From Dipteronia dyeriana (lineage: Eukaryota > Streptophyta > Magnoliopsida > Sapindales > Sapindaceae), in assembly GCA_032871835.1 (NCBI GenBank), contig CM065299.1:44590706-44654705 (forward strand): 64,000 bases of DNA, given 5' to 3'. Shown piece by piece: positions 1 to 10,300 of the stretch (position 1 is the first letter of the stretch; every line of letters starts with the position of its first letter). The position numbers and the translations under genes are program-made. The notes beneath the pieces are model-generated. The model was not told the DNA's origin. It saw only the letters and a list, made by a program, of their open reading frames with translations, and did no database searches.

Positions 1-1062
1 AAGGGGTGCGCACGCCCATGGGAGGCAGCCTAGGGTGTTTAAACGAACGATGGTCGCATGAGGACCTGTTCGTCGAGAAAGGAGTTTTTGTGTTCTGATA
101 TGAACCTCACCAAGAGCAGTGAGACCCAGAACCAATATATGGTAACGAAGGATCGTTTTCTAATCAAGTTTTTAACAAGAATATTATCGGACCGCGACCC
201 ATTATCTATATGGAGATAAGAACCAACGGTATCAAGAAGGTTGTAGACGCCACACTCAAAAATAAGAAAGAAGGTGAGTGATAAGTCAAGGTTTGAACGC
301 CACAAGGTAGAACCTTGATAAGTTCATAGTTCTATGAAGAACCAAAGAGAAAAATTCTCTATAAATTTATTTCAATTCCAAAATCTATTCTCAAATTACA
401 TCAATTGGTCCCTTTTATACTAAAAATATCTAAGACCTAAAAGGGAATAAATATTAGGCAATTAATGCCTTACAATCAGGAAAATAAATGCAAACAACTT
501 TAGAAAAATAAATAAATACCAAACTAGCAACTAGTTGATTTGTTCCTTATTTGGAAAGCTGAATTTGGGAAACAAATCAGCCATTTATTTGGAAAACAAA
601 TCAACTCTTTATTTGGGGAAATAAATAAAATAAGGAATATGCTGAAATTGGCAATATGCTGAAATTGAATTCTCCTCCAACCATACGTCGCCCAAAATAT
701 AGGAAATATGTTGAAATTCGGACTCCTCAACTCAAGTCTTCGCGCAATAAGATAGATGGCCAAATTTGGACTTTTTGTTTTCTGTTTTGGAGAACAGGGT
801 CTTCATATCATCTGTAGATCTTGTCTTGGGCTTTTCGAAAACATATTATAATAGACGATCTGACTTCAGATGCTCTCTATAGAGGTCCATGAAGTTCAGC
901 CCGGATTTGGTCTTCATGTGGGCAGAATTTGGACTTTAGCAACTCGGAATCAGCCCATCATTTAATACTTCTTTGATCCTCTTGCTTCCTTTTAATTGGC
1001 CCAATTGGAATATGCAATAGTTCCTTTGGTGATGCTTCTTGATTCTCATCATGTTCTCAACA
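1..1062 (-). mobile_element. LTR fragment of an unassigned LTR retrotransposon
   Basis: Read on the minus strand the sequence starts with TGTTGAGAAC at 1062, runs through a TATA-like TATAAAAGGG near 411-424, and continues into a leader-like stretch that leaves the window at base 1. This is the usual order of a plant LTR: TG start, promoter, then transcribed part. The middle (540-700) repeats an A/T-rich phrase around CAAATCAGCC and ATTTATTTGG. Short open frames here have no recognisable domain and I do not call them genes. The other end lies outside the window, so it could be a solo LTR or half of an element. Confidence 0.55.
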
Positions 1063-1390
1063 TATGCAGTTTACTTGCTTTTCTAGAATGAACCAAAATT
1101 GTATCTATATATATTTTCGTTAATATTGCAATGTTTGTCATTGTTTGGTAACATGTCATATAGAATAGGAGTGCCACTGATATATCCTTTTTGGTATGAC
1201 CTTGCACTGAATGGTTTAGATATCTAATTGGCATCTAGATAACTTGGTAAAATATTCTATGGAATTTGATCACACACCATAAATAATTGAGTGAGAGAAG
1301 GTGTTTTGGAACACGTATGGCCTCCAAGTTTAGTTGAGGTTTATTTTTCTTGTAGTAACCCCCCAAAGAGGTATTCACATTAAAAAGGAA
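1063..1390. other. Unassigned stretch, no feature recognised
   Basis: AT-rich sequence between the minus-strand LTR and the first recognisable copia gag. I see no primer site, LTR end or coding domain. The 5' LTR expected for the next element is missing, so a deletion breakpoint probably lies near here. Confidence 0.3.
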
Positions 1391-1394
1391 AATT

Positions 1395-1855
1395 GGTATT
1401 TAATTGTAATCCGAAAAGCATAAGTTCGTTCTGTGTACTCCTAAATCACCTACTCCTACTAATGAATCTACTTAGGAGCAAAGAGATGAGTATCAGCAGC
1501 GAAAGTCTACAGATGGCTAAATGTTACATTATGGCAACCATCTCCAACGTGTTTGCTATGAACTCCAGGACGACTAAGAGAGAGGCAGTGACTGCTTTCA
1601 TGAATCTTAGGATGAAACTTGGGCAGGCTGTGAAATATCACATGATGAAAGTCATAGCACATCTTAACATTACTAAACTCAATGGTGCTGAGATAGATGG
1701 TGAGACGAAAATTACATGATTGTCAACTCACTACCAGATTCCTTTGATCAGTTCAAGTTGGACTACACCTTGAATCTAAGGAATGCACCTTAGAAAGCCT
1801 GATGCAAGATGTTCAAAGCAATGAGAAAATCCATGTAAAAGGTAAGGGTTAAGAG
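1395..1855 (+). pseudogene. Copia family A gag remnant
   Basis: Gag would form the particle and bind the RNA. A UBN2-type gag core is recognisable, with segments such as TKREAVTAFMNLRMK, KYHMMKVIAHLN and GAEIDGET at 1570-1715, followed in another frame by NSLPDSFDQFKLDY near 1722-1770. The block that normally sits between the first and second gag helices is deleted around 1550-1565. A TAG stop and at least two frameshifts are present. The RNA-binding zinc knuckle is not recognisable before protease. Confidence 0.7.
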
Positions 1856-1959
1856 ATTCATACAGTTAGTAAAGTTGCTACTGACTTGACCCGTAAGAAG
1901 GTCAAGAAACAACAAAAGAAAAAGCAACTTGGGTCTAACTATAAGGGGTTTCGAGAAAA

Positions 1960-3235
1960 GAAGAGACTGAATGGGATTGAATTCAACTTGTGTTTAGGCA
2001 ATGGAGCATTGGTGTCTGCTATTACATTGGGAGATATTAGAATTCATTTAGATTCGCATAGGCATTTAGATTTAATAGACGTTTATTATGTACCTCAATT
2101 CAAGAGGAATTTAATTTTAGTTTCTTGTTTAAATAAATTTGGATATTCAGTTACTTTTAATAGAGCTTTTATTATTAATAGGAATAACTAATTTGTTTGG
2201 AAAGGTACATTGGAAAATGGTTTATTCTATTTGCATAGCAATATCTCTCACTTGTTAGACACAGAATCAATGCAACCTAATTATAAAAGAGTAAAATTAT
2301 CAAAAAATGAAACCTACCTTTGGCAATTGCGCCTAGATAATATTAACCTTGATAAGATAAAAATATTGGTTAGTGATGGATGATGATCTACCATCTTGTG
2401 AATCTTGTTTGGAAGGTAAGATGACCAAAAGGTCATTCACAACGAAAGGCAGAAGGGCCACTGAATGTTTAGGATTGATACACACTGATGTGTTTGGTCC
2501 AATGAGCATTCAAGCAAGAGGTGGATATGAGTACTTCATCACTTTCATGGGTGATTACTCGAGTTTAGGCTATAAGTATCTCATGAGACATAAGTTAGAT
2601 GCTTTTGACATGTTCAATGCATATAAAACTGAAGTAGACAATCAGCTTAAGAAACACATAAATATCTTGAGGTCTGATAGTGGTGCATAATATCTATTTG
2701 GTAAGTTTCAACAATATCTTATTGATAATGGGATAATTTTTTCAGTTTTCTGAAGCAGGTACACCTCAACAAAATAGGGTGGCAGAAAGGAGAAATAAAA
2801 CTGTTTTAGACATGGTGAGGTTTTTGTTGAGTACACTCCCTAATTTTTTTAGAGATATGCTTTACAAAATGCAATGTACATTCTAAATGATGAACCATCT
2901 AAGTCGGTTCCTAAAACACTGCATGAGTTGTGGACTGGGTGAAAGCCTAGTCTACAAAACTTAAGGCTATTTGGAGTCCCGTTAAGAAACGTGTATATTT
3001 GTAGGATACCCAAAAATGTGCATATTTATAGGGTATCCAAAAGGAACTAAAGGATATTATTTCTATTGTCCTTCAGTTCTTAAAGTATGTGTTTCGACAA
3101 ATGCTAAATTTCTTGAAGAGGACTATATGAATAATTTTGTACCTAAAAGTAGAATTATCCTGAACGACCGTTCTAAAGATACAATTCCACAAGAGGTTTC
3201 ACAACCTAGCCTAATTGTATGATCCACACCAATAC
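1960..3235 (+). pseudogene. Copia family A protease end and integrase remnant
   Basis: 1960-2200 encodes the C-terminal part of the copia protease region (LIDVYYVPQFKRNLI is the typical end). 2290-2440 is the integrase zinc-binding segment, damaged around its histidines but keeping CESCLEGK. 2440-2900 is the integrase core: the HTDVFGP aspartate and the RSD aspartate are readable, and the NxVAERRN glutamate lies near 2775 in another frame. 2930-3230 is the copia integrase C-terminal part (FIGYPKGTKGYYFY). Several stops and frameshifts interrupt it, so it is a fossil. Confidence 0.78.
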
Positions 3236-3299
3236 AAGATCAACAACCTACCATTCCTCATCATAGTGGGAGGGTTAGTGGACAACAAGAGAGATACAT

Positions 3300-4925
3300 T
3301 GTTCTTGGAGAATCAGTAGAGAATCTTCCGGATGACGATGATCCATACAGGTATAAGGAAGCCATGGAAGATGTTGATTGTCACGATTGGCAAAAGGCAA
3401 TGCAATCCGAAATCGAATCAATGTTCAAAAATAAAGTCTAGTCTCTTGTGGACTTGCCAAATAGCATTGGGTGCAATTGGGTATATAAGAGGAAAAGAGG
3501 AAAAGAGGAAAGGATGGAAATGTTGAAACTTTTAAAGCTAGATTGGTAGCTAAAGGTTACACACAGAAGGAAGGTTTCGATTATGAGGAAACCTTCTCTC
3601 CTAAGGCCATGCTTAAATCTATTTGGATACTCTTATCGATTGCGGCATCTCTAAACCTGGAGATTTGGCAAATGGACGTCAAGACAACTTTCATTAATGG
3701 AAGTCAAGACAACTTTCATTAATGGAAGTCTTGACAAAAGCATCTATATGATGAAACCAGAAGGATTCATTGAAAAGGGCCAAAAGGAAAAGGTTTGCAT
3801 GTTGCAAGATCCATATATGGATTAAAGCAAGCATTTAGATCCTGGAACTTAAGGTTCAATCAACCTGTGAAAAGTTTTAGATTCATTTAAAACCTTGACA
3901 AACCATATGTATACAAAAGGATCAAAGGCGAGTTGGTTTTTCTAGTTCTTTAAGTTGATGATATACTACTCATTGGAAACGATATAGGTGCATTGACATC
4001 AGTAAAAGAATGGTTGGCAAAATAGTTTGATATGAAAGACTCAGGAAAAGCAAGTTATATTCTTGTTATTCAAGTCATAAGGGATAGAAATAATAGAACG
4101 ATTGCATTATCTCAAGCTTTATACATCGATAAATCTTTTCTAGATTTTCCATGCAAGATTCAAACAAAGGTATGCTACCATTCAGACATAAAATCAAACT
4201 TTCTATGGAACAAGTTCCTAAGAATGAGCATGAAGAGCAATTCATGAGTAGGGTTCCATATGCCTCGACAGTTGAGAGTCTCATGTATACAATGCTCTGC
4301 ACTTGACTAGATATTTGTTTTGGTGTTAGCATAGTTAGGTAATTGAAACCTGGTTCTGATCACTGGACTATAGTCAAGCATATTTTCAAGTGTCTTAGGA
4401 GAACCATAGATTATATGGTTGTATACTCTAGAGGGGATTTAATTCCCGTCAGGTATACAGATTCTGATTTCCTATCATATTCTGACTCCATAAGATCAGC
4501 ATCAGGATCTGTGTTTACTCTTGGAGGATAGGTAGTCATATGGAGGAGTATTAAGTAATCTTATAATATTGATTCCACCACGAAAGCTGAGTATGTTGCC
4601 GCATGCGAAGCTGCTAAAAAGGTTGTTTGGCTTCGCCAATTCTTGATTGACTTGAAAATGGTTCCTGATAGTAATAAGCAGACCACTTTCTACTATGACA
4701 ATAGTGGAGCAATGGCTCAATCGAGAGAACCAAGAAGTCATAAAAGAGGGAAACACATTGAAAGAAAGTATCTTCTTCTGAGAGAAATTATACATAGGGG
4801 TGACATGACGATTACCAAGATCGCATCATTAAAAAATCTAGCGGATCCCATCACAAGGCTCTTCCACAAAAGAGTTTTGATGGGCACCTGGATAATATTG
4901 GGATAAGAGATATGACACATTCGCT
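3300..4925 (+). pseudogene. Copia family A reverse transcriptase / RNase H remnant
   Basis: RT motifs appear in order: [11 protein letters not shown] near 3545, [12 protein letters not shown] near 3590, QMDVKT near 3675, and VDDILLIGN at 3954-3980. The tyrosine codon of the catalytic YVDD box has become TAA at 3951-3953. A 25-base tandem duplication at 3678-3727 breaks the palm region. RNase H follows at 4340-4900, with YTDSDF and then AEYVAACEAAKK, a DNSGAMA-like stretch and the HKRGKHIERKY segment. Multiple stops are present. Known role of the family: copying element RNA to DNA inside the particle. Confidence 0.8.
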
Positions 4926-4932
4926 ATAGAGC

Positions 4933-4943
4933 AAGCGGGAGAT
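4933..4943 (+). other. Polypurine tract
   Basis: A purine-rich AAGCGGGAGAT lies immediately before the TGTTAGG start of the 3' LTR. In copia elements this tract primes plus-strand DNA synthesis. An equivalent tract precedes the family B LTRs at 39,543 and near 45,772. Confidence 0.7.
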
Positions 4944-6763
4944 TGTTAGGATTAGGCTTAATAGCAAGAGTATAAAAATGTGTTTGACATTCTTTTCATA
5001 TTATTAAAGTGATTTCTTGATTAACAAATCTTAGAGTATTTATAATTTAATTACTATAATTGTCAAAAGTAAATAATCGTAAGGTTAAAAGAATATGTGA
5101 AAAGAATAATTGTTCATACATCTGGATATGTATGAGGTAGACACAATTCATTAGTTACTCTAGAATAATATTCACAACTTAAGATAAAGGTTGGGCGCCT
5201 TTACTCTAGTAAATATGGTAACTAAGAAAGCTATAGGCGGTCTATGAGATCTTGGCGATTACTGGTATTCTTCATGAGGATACACTATCTCCAATAAGAT
5301 TGTCTAGGGTATGAATGAGGAATATTCACTTATTCTTTCTTTATTTAAGAGTTCAATTTTAGTTCTTTAGTGGAATGAACTCAAATTAATAGATCGGACC
5401 TAAGTGTGTTATTTGTTGATTGTGATTAGGTTATATCTAATGTAGCTTACATTTAGATAGCCCGCCAAGATTTCCAGTCGCCAAGATCCCCAGTCCACAC
5501 GAACTTCCATAGATCACTTGATATATTCTATTGGACAAATTTATGGGTCCATTTAGAATTGTGATAAGGCATGTTGACTTGTTTCTTTTAGTAAAAATGG
5601 GTCAAGTTATAATCTGGACCTTCTATTAATGTCCAATGGATTTAAAGAAGTGGAAAAACAATATTTGGCCCATATTTATATAGCTTGGGCGGCAAAGACC
5701 TATATAATAGCCTTATATATTGTTTTTACTTCATTATTTAATTAAATAGAAATTAAGTAATTAATTGTTTAATTAACAGTCAAAATCTTTTCCTAGTTGG
5801 AGAAGGTCTCCAAGAGTCATATTATTGTTGGTAACATGATAAGTATCAAATACAATATTTGATTAGTAGATAAATAGAAGAAATTTATTTATCTAGTCAA
5901 ATTAGGAAATATTTAACTTCTATCATAGCTCTAATTGACAATCGGTCAAATTATGAAGTTTTGATCTAGTCACAATTTAATTTATATTCGACAATTTATT
6001 ATTGAATAAATATACTATTGATTTGGATTAGGAGTCCTGGTGTAGAAAAGAATTCCTCTTTGAAATGGATTCTTGATCACCAAGTAAATCCTTCTAGAGG
6101 TAGGATTCTTGTTTACCAAGTAAATTCTCCTAAGGTAAGGATTTGGTCACCCATATATATTCCTATAGAGGAATTCGGTCAAGCTAATAATTCCATACTT
6201 AAGAATTTGGCAAAGGCTTGTTGGTGACTTGAGAGAAGTTTTTTTTTTTGCTAATATAGTTTTGAAAAAAAAAAGAACTTCATCCAACCATTGTGTGTAG
6301 AATTTGGCCAAGGAGAAGAGAAAATGGTATTTTTTTTTGTGTTTGATAGTGCACTAGTATCCTTTACATCAAAATGGTTTTGTGTACAAAAATCGAATCG
6401 GGTTCACGTGAGTTTCAGTCAAATAGATTCATAATTCACAAGTGACCAGATGTTCTATGGTTTTCTCTTAGAGGATTATTGTGACTAACAAAAAGAAAAG
6501 ATTTTGTTTGTTTCCATCATCAGGTATACAATTCAAAGAAATGGAGCTCACACTTCTAGGTGATTCACGTTCATGACTGGATTGAAAGATCTTGCGGATT
6601 CAATTCGGTACAACTTCAATCGTCAAGAGAAAAAGGTACGATACAAATAATATACATCAATTATCTAGGGTAAAGGTTCTTTCTTTTAAAGGGAATATTT
6701 TTTAAATATACCAAACCCTAATTTTATGCTTCCACCGCATTTTGAATCATTTTTTTCTCTACA
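4944..6763 (+). mobile_element. 3' LTR of copia family A copy 1
   Basis: Starts TGTTAGGATT and ends ...TCTCTACA. It aligns end to end with the solo LTR at 10,301-12,725, which fixes both boundaries. It is about 600 bases shorter, mainly because a block of roughly 500 bases, present at 10,568-11,070 in the solo copy, is missing after about 5200. The bases after 6763 are an inverted piece of the same LTR, so no target-site duplication can be tested. Confidence 0.85.
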
Positions 6764-7190
6764 TTTTAGAGTTGGAAGAATTTATCTAGAGCAAGAACCG
6801 GATTCTCTACAATCAAAATTCTCTCATGGCCGAATTTTACTCTTAGAAACATGCCTTGGCCGAATTTTCTCTAGTGAAAATAATGCCTTGGCCGAATTCA
6901 ACCTAGAGATATATATAGGTTTTTCAAATCCTCTCCTAAGGAGGAGTTACTTGGTAGGCAAGAATCCTATCTCTAGGTGGATTTACTTGGCAATGAAGAA
7001 CCCTTTTCAAAAAATATTTCTTTTCCACAACAAGACTCCTAATCCAACTCAAATAGTGTATTTATTCAATAACCAATTATTGAATATAATTAAATTTTGA
7101 CTATATTAAAACTTTCTAATTTAACTAACAGTCAACTTGAGTTTTAATAGAATTCAAGTACTTTCTAATTTGACTAGATAAATAAATTCC
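6764..7190 (-). mobile_element. Inverted fragment of a family A LTR
   Basis: The reverse complement of this stretch matches the middle of the family A LTR (about 5884-6240 of copy 1). Both contain ATTTATCTAGTCAAATTAG, GTTGGATTAGGAGTC and the repeated CCAAGTAAAT phrases. It abuts the forward LTR directly, so two LTR segments face each other. It may be part of an older LTR into which copy 1 inserted, with the left part lost. Confidence 0.8.
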
Positions 7191-7483
7191 CTTGGAACCT
7201 CTGGTGCCTTCACCTCTATAACTCCCAATACGAGTACTAGACCTTGACTGAGGTATTCTGAACAAAATATGGTCTTCAACCGTTTCATCCTCTCCTGCCC
7301 TGGTGGGGGCTTAGCTCTGATGACTTCTCTACCCTCTGAGATTCTACTCACCAAGGGTTTTGGCCTTATTGTTGAGGCAAGTGTGTTGTCATATCCCATC
7401 TCACTATTATTCTGGCATTCACATAACTGGTATCTGCGTGTTGACTAACTTGATTGCTGTGTATTGTAGACTTTCAATTATAA
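7191..7483. other. Gypsy 3' region, nothing further recognised
   Basis: Between the inverted copia LTR fragment and the start of the antisense ORF remnant. A minus-strand open frame of 81 codons has no domain I recognise. Just before the ORF start there is a TGTATTGTAG sequence that resembles a splice acceptor. The 3' LTR of the Tat-1 element is not visible here and may have been lost. Confidence 0.3.
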
Positions 7484-7640
7484 CATGGCGGTGAGCCATT
7501 AGATGGCCTCGTTGAGGACTCGTGCTGAAAAGGGTGAGTCTGATCCTGTGGTTGCTCACTGTTCAAACATTGATGGTTAACCTAGATACGATCGAGAAGA
7601 GGCAGGTAGCCAGAGATAGAGTATGAGGAGAGGGAGACCA
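7484..7640 (+). pseudogene. Remnant of the antisense extra ORF (aORF) of Tat-1
   Basis: An ATG at 7484 begins MAVSH, then after a stop continues MASLRTRAEKGESDP. The context TATAACATGGCGGTGAGCC matches TTTAACATGGCTATGAGCC at the start of the equivalent ORF of Tat-2 at 24,116. It lies on the strand opposite to gag-pol, downstream of integrase, where Retand/Tat-type elements are known to carry an antisense ORF. Most of the body is deleted. Its function in such elements is not established. Confidence 0.5.
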
Positions 7641-8499
7641 GAAAGAGATTCACCCATGACCCAGTTTGTAAGCTTTAAATTTTGCTCGAAAAGGGGGGTG
7701 GGCACCCTGCTTGATCAAGAATGATTTGTGTTATTTTGCTAATGCTACTTTTTTTGTAGCCTAGAATAGGGGATGGGCTCCCTGGTTTGAATGAATTAGG
7801 ATAATCTCTCTTTTTACTTCTTGCTTGTATCTAGTTGATCTCTAGCTTGGTTGAATCTGCCTTGCTTCATCTCCTCACTTGATCTAGGATCCTATCCCTC
7901 ACATATACATGGCTTATGGAAAATCTGGTAATACAGGGGAAAATTTAAAATTTTAAGTATAGAAAATCAAATTAGACCAGGTGGTTGATATCAGTACCTG
8001 GCTCTTAACCATATTTTAATCCTATGAATTATATTACGTAGAGTTCTCTGTTTCATGAGCCTTCTCAGGACGCACCGGTGGCTTAAACCATCCATGTATC
8101 TAGACTTAAGCGAAATGACGTGCAACGTTTGCTTGGGTATTAGGGACATCCCTTTATTGTGGTACCTCAATTCTCAGTTGATAACTTGATTGAGGTGTTC
8201 ATTGCTGTCACTTCAAGTCCCCAATGCCCGACTTGCCTAAACGTACCCTAAAGACACAAAACAACTTGAAATTTGGTGAAGAAACAAACAAGAGTAAATA
8301 GACAATCGGTACCGAGGTACTTGGTCGAGGTGGTCCTCATGGGACCTTCTAACACACTTGATTTCCCTTTCTGGGAGAATGGATGTACCAGGTGTCCTAC
8401 ATTTAGGGATTTCATTACTTTAGGATAAATACCTGTCCAAGTTAACCTAGGTACCTTTGGTCCTCGTACTAAGAAAGTACCATACCATAGTGATCTCTA
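7641..8499. other. Gypsy noncoding 3' region
   Basis: No coding domain. Short blocks match the corresponding part of Tat-2: the GGGATGGGCTC segment (near 7771 and 25,118) and ATCTGGTAATACA (near 7924 and 25,269). This shows it belongs to the same element family. GGTACC-like and AGGTAC motifs are frequent from about 8310. Confidence 0.55.
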
Positions 8500-8825
8500 T
8501 CTAGTGGGCAACTTTGCACTTATGTCTAGACCTTTCTTGGGGGTAGTAGTCCGACCAAGGCATTAGGATTGTGTTTCGGCTATCCTAGTATTGTGATCTA
8601 GCTAGCAACTATGCTTTTATGCTCATATCTTTCTTAATGGGGGGTGGTGCCCGGCCAAGGCATCAGAGGTGGTGAGGGGGCTTCTCTGACAAATCCCTGG
8701 TCTTGTGATATGGCTGGCAACTATGCTCTTACGCTTAGATTCTTCTTTACAAGGGGTTGTTCCTAGCCAAGGCATTAAGAATGCTATCTAGTTATCCCTA
8801 GTTCATGGTGATCATGGCAAAATTC
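8500..8825. repeat. Tandem repeat, about 100-113 bp, three units
   Basis: The anchor CCRRCCAAGGCAT occurs near 8551, 8651 and 8764, each preceded by GCAACTATGC-like and TTCTT-rich segments. The same unit type forms a longer array in Tat-2 at 25,757-26,395. The array lies between integrase and the antisense ORF in both copies. Confidence 0.75.
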
Positions 8826-8959
8826 ACTTTGGCAAAAAAGAAAACACGACTGGAGATGAAAAAACTAACTGGAGATTTCATTGATAATCAAGCTGGAATA
8901 CATTTTACTTATAAGCTACTAATACTGATACCTATATATTACTAATCTGCTCGAACTCC

Positions 8960-10200
8960 TTTGCCTAGGGTTAAAACCTCTTCAGCTGATCAGGATTCCG
9001 CGTATGGTAGATGGGTCATCCCTCCATGTCTTCGAGCTTGTAAGGCCCGCTCCGGACTACTACCTTGATCAAGTATGGGCCTTCCCAGTTTGGCCCTAGG
9101 ACAAATCCGACTTGACCCAAGTGTTCAGAGTCACCTTCTTGAGTACAAGGCCCTTTTCTTTGAAGCTCATGGTCCTTACCCTCTTGTTTAAGTACCTTGA
9201 TATCCTGCTATGGTAAAATGCTACCTTTTCTACTACTTTGTCATGATTTTCCCAGGAGATCTAGTTTGGCCCTGAGCTTGACCTCGTTGCTTCCTAGCTC
9301 AAAGTGTTGGACCTAGAACGAGGTCATCTTCTGCTTGATAGATATGACCGCCTCAACCCCGGATGCAAAAGAGTAAGATGTTTCTTCGGTCATAGTTCTT
9401 CTGGTGGTCCAGTAGGCCAAAAGTGTCTTGAGGAAATACTACGACCACTTGCCTATTTTTTATTGAAGTTTCTTCTTTAAGAGCTTTATGATTGTCCTTT
9501 AAGTGGTCTCCACCAGGCTGTTGGTTTGGGGGTGGGTTACTAAGGCAAAGCAAAGATCGATTCCCAAGTCTTCATAGAAACCCCAAAATCGAGCATTGTT
9601 AAACTGCTTACCAAGGTTAGTGATGATGACGGTCGGGGTACCGAACCTGCATACCATATTAATCTTGATAAACCTGGTGGTGTTCTCCTATGTGATCTAG
9701 GACAACGGTCCCGCTTCCACCCCCGAGTGAAGTAGTCGACCGCTACAAAAATGTGTTTTACTTATCTAGAAGAGGTAGGGAGTGGCATAATCAAATTGAC
9801 CCCCCAAATGGTGAATAGATAGGGAGTGGCGGCAAGGTTCACAAGACTACAAAACGATTTTCACATCCTGGTATATGGTAGGACAGTAATATTCCATATG
9901 ATGTACCTTGTAAGCTAACACTTCCCCTCCGATATGATTTCAGCAATCCTTAGAGTGGACCTCCTTTAGCGCCTAACTGGCATCGTCAGGATATAGGCAG
10001 CGGAGTAAAGGGAGAGACTTTCCCCTTCTGTACAGGTACCTATCTACAAAGAAATGTCAGACTGAGATCCTCTTGATTATGCGGGCTTGGTCGGGGTCCT
10101 CAGGGAGCTTTTTATCTTGGAAGTAGGTGACTATTAGATCCATCTAACATGGGAGCCGATCAATTGGGAATAATTCTTTACTTATTGTTATGCTTGAATG
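8960..10200 (-). pseudogene. Tat-1 integrase remnant
   Basis: Read on the minus strand from 10,150 down: the zinc-binding part with YLYRRGKSLPLLRCLYPDD, then HIGGEVLAYKV, core remnants around 9,730, PTVIITNLGKQFNN near 9,630 (aspartate lost: usually ITDNGxQF), THPQTNSLVETT near 9,530 holding the catalytic glutamate region, and a C-terminal PNWEGPYLIKVVVRSGPYKLEDM near 9,040-9,100. Many stops and shifts. The same domain of Tat-2 is found in two pieces at 26,500-27,270 and 51,255-51,660. Confidence 0.8.
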
Positions 10201-10300
10201 GGAGATCACCTAGAGGGGAACTCTCTTGGGGAGAGCCTGTCCTCCATTGGTAACTATCTTTGCCAAGAAATCTGCTTTGTGATTCAGCTAATGAGGAATC
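10201..10300 (-). pseudogene. Tat-1 RNase H C-terminal end, left part
   Basis: Minus-strand residues KIVTNGGQALP and neighbours align with the Tat-2 copy near 51,760-51,800. The frame runs into the GAATC target site at 10,296-10,300 and resumes after the solo LTR at 12,731 (FKGFKIEQIPH across the junction). This confirms where the LTR went in. Confidence 0.7.

Larger units (their letters stand above)
1391..6763 (+). mobile_element. Ty1/copia element, family A copy 1, lacking its 5' LTR
   Basis: Degenerate gag, protease end, integrase, RT and RNase H follow one another in copia order (integrase before RT), then a purine tract and a full 3' LTR at 4944-6763. No 5' LTR or primer site precedes gag. 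The same family recurs as a solo LTR at 10,301-12,725 and as copy 3 from about 60,026. The element cannot be autonomous: frames are broken at many places and internal pieces are lost. Confidence 0.85.

Noticed and set aside
524..763. Minus-strand 79-codon open frame as a small gene
   Set aside because: It lies inside an LTR, has no domain, and contains repeated FPNKWLICFPN from a local sequence repeat.
1049..1234. Minus-strand frame with NIAILTKIYIDT as the end of a copia RNase H
   Set aside because: The resemblance to the usual terminal motif is too weak and no other RNase H motif lies upstream.
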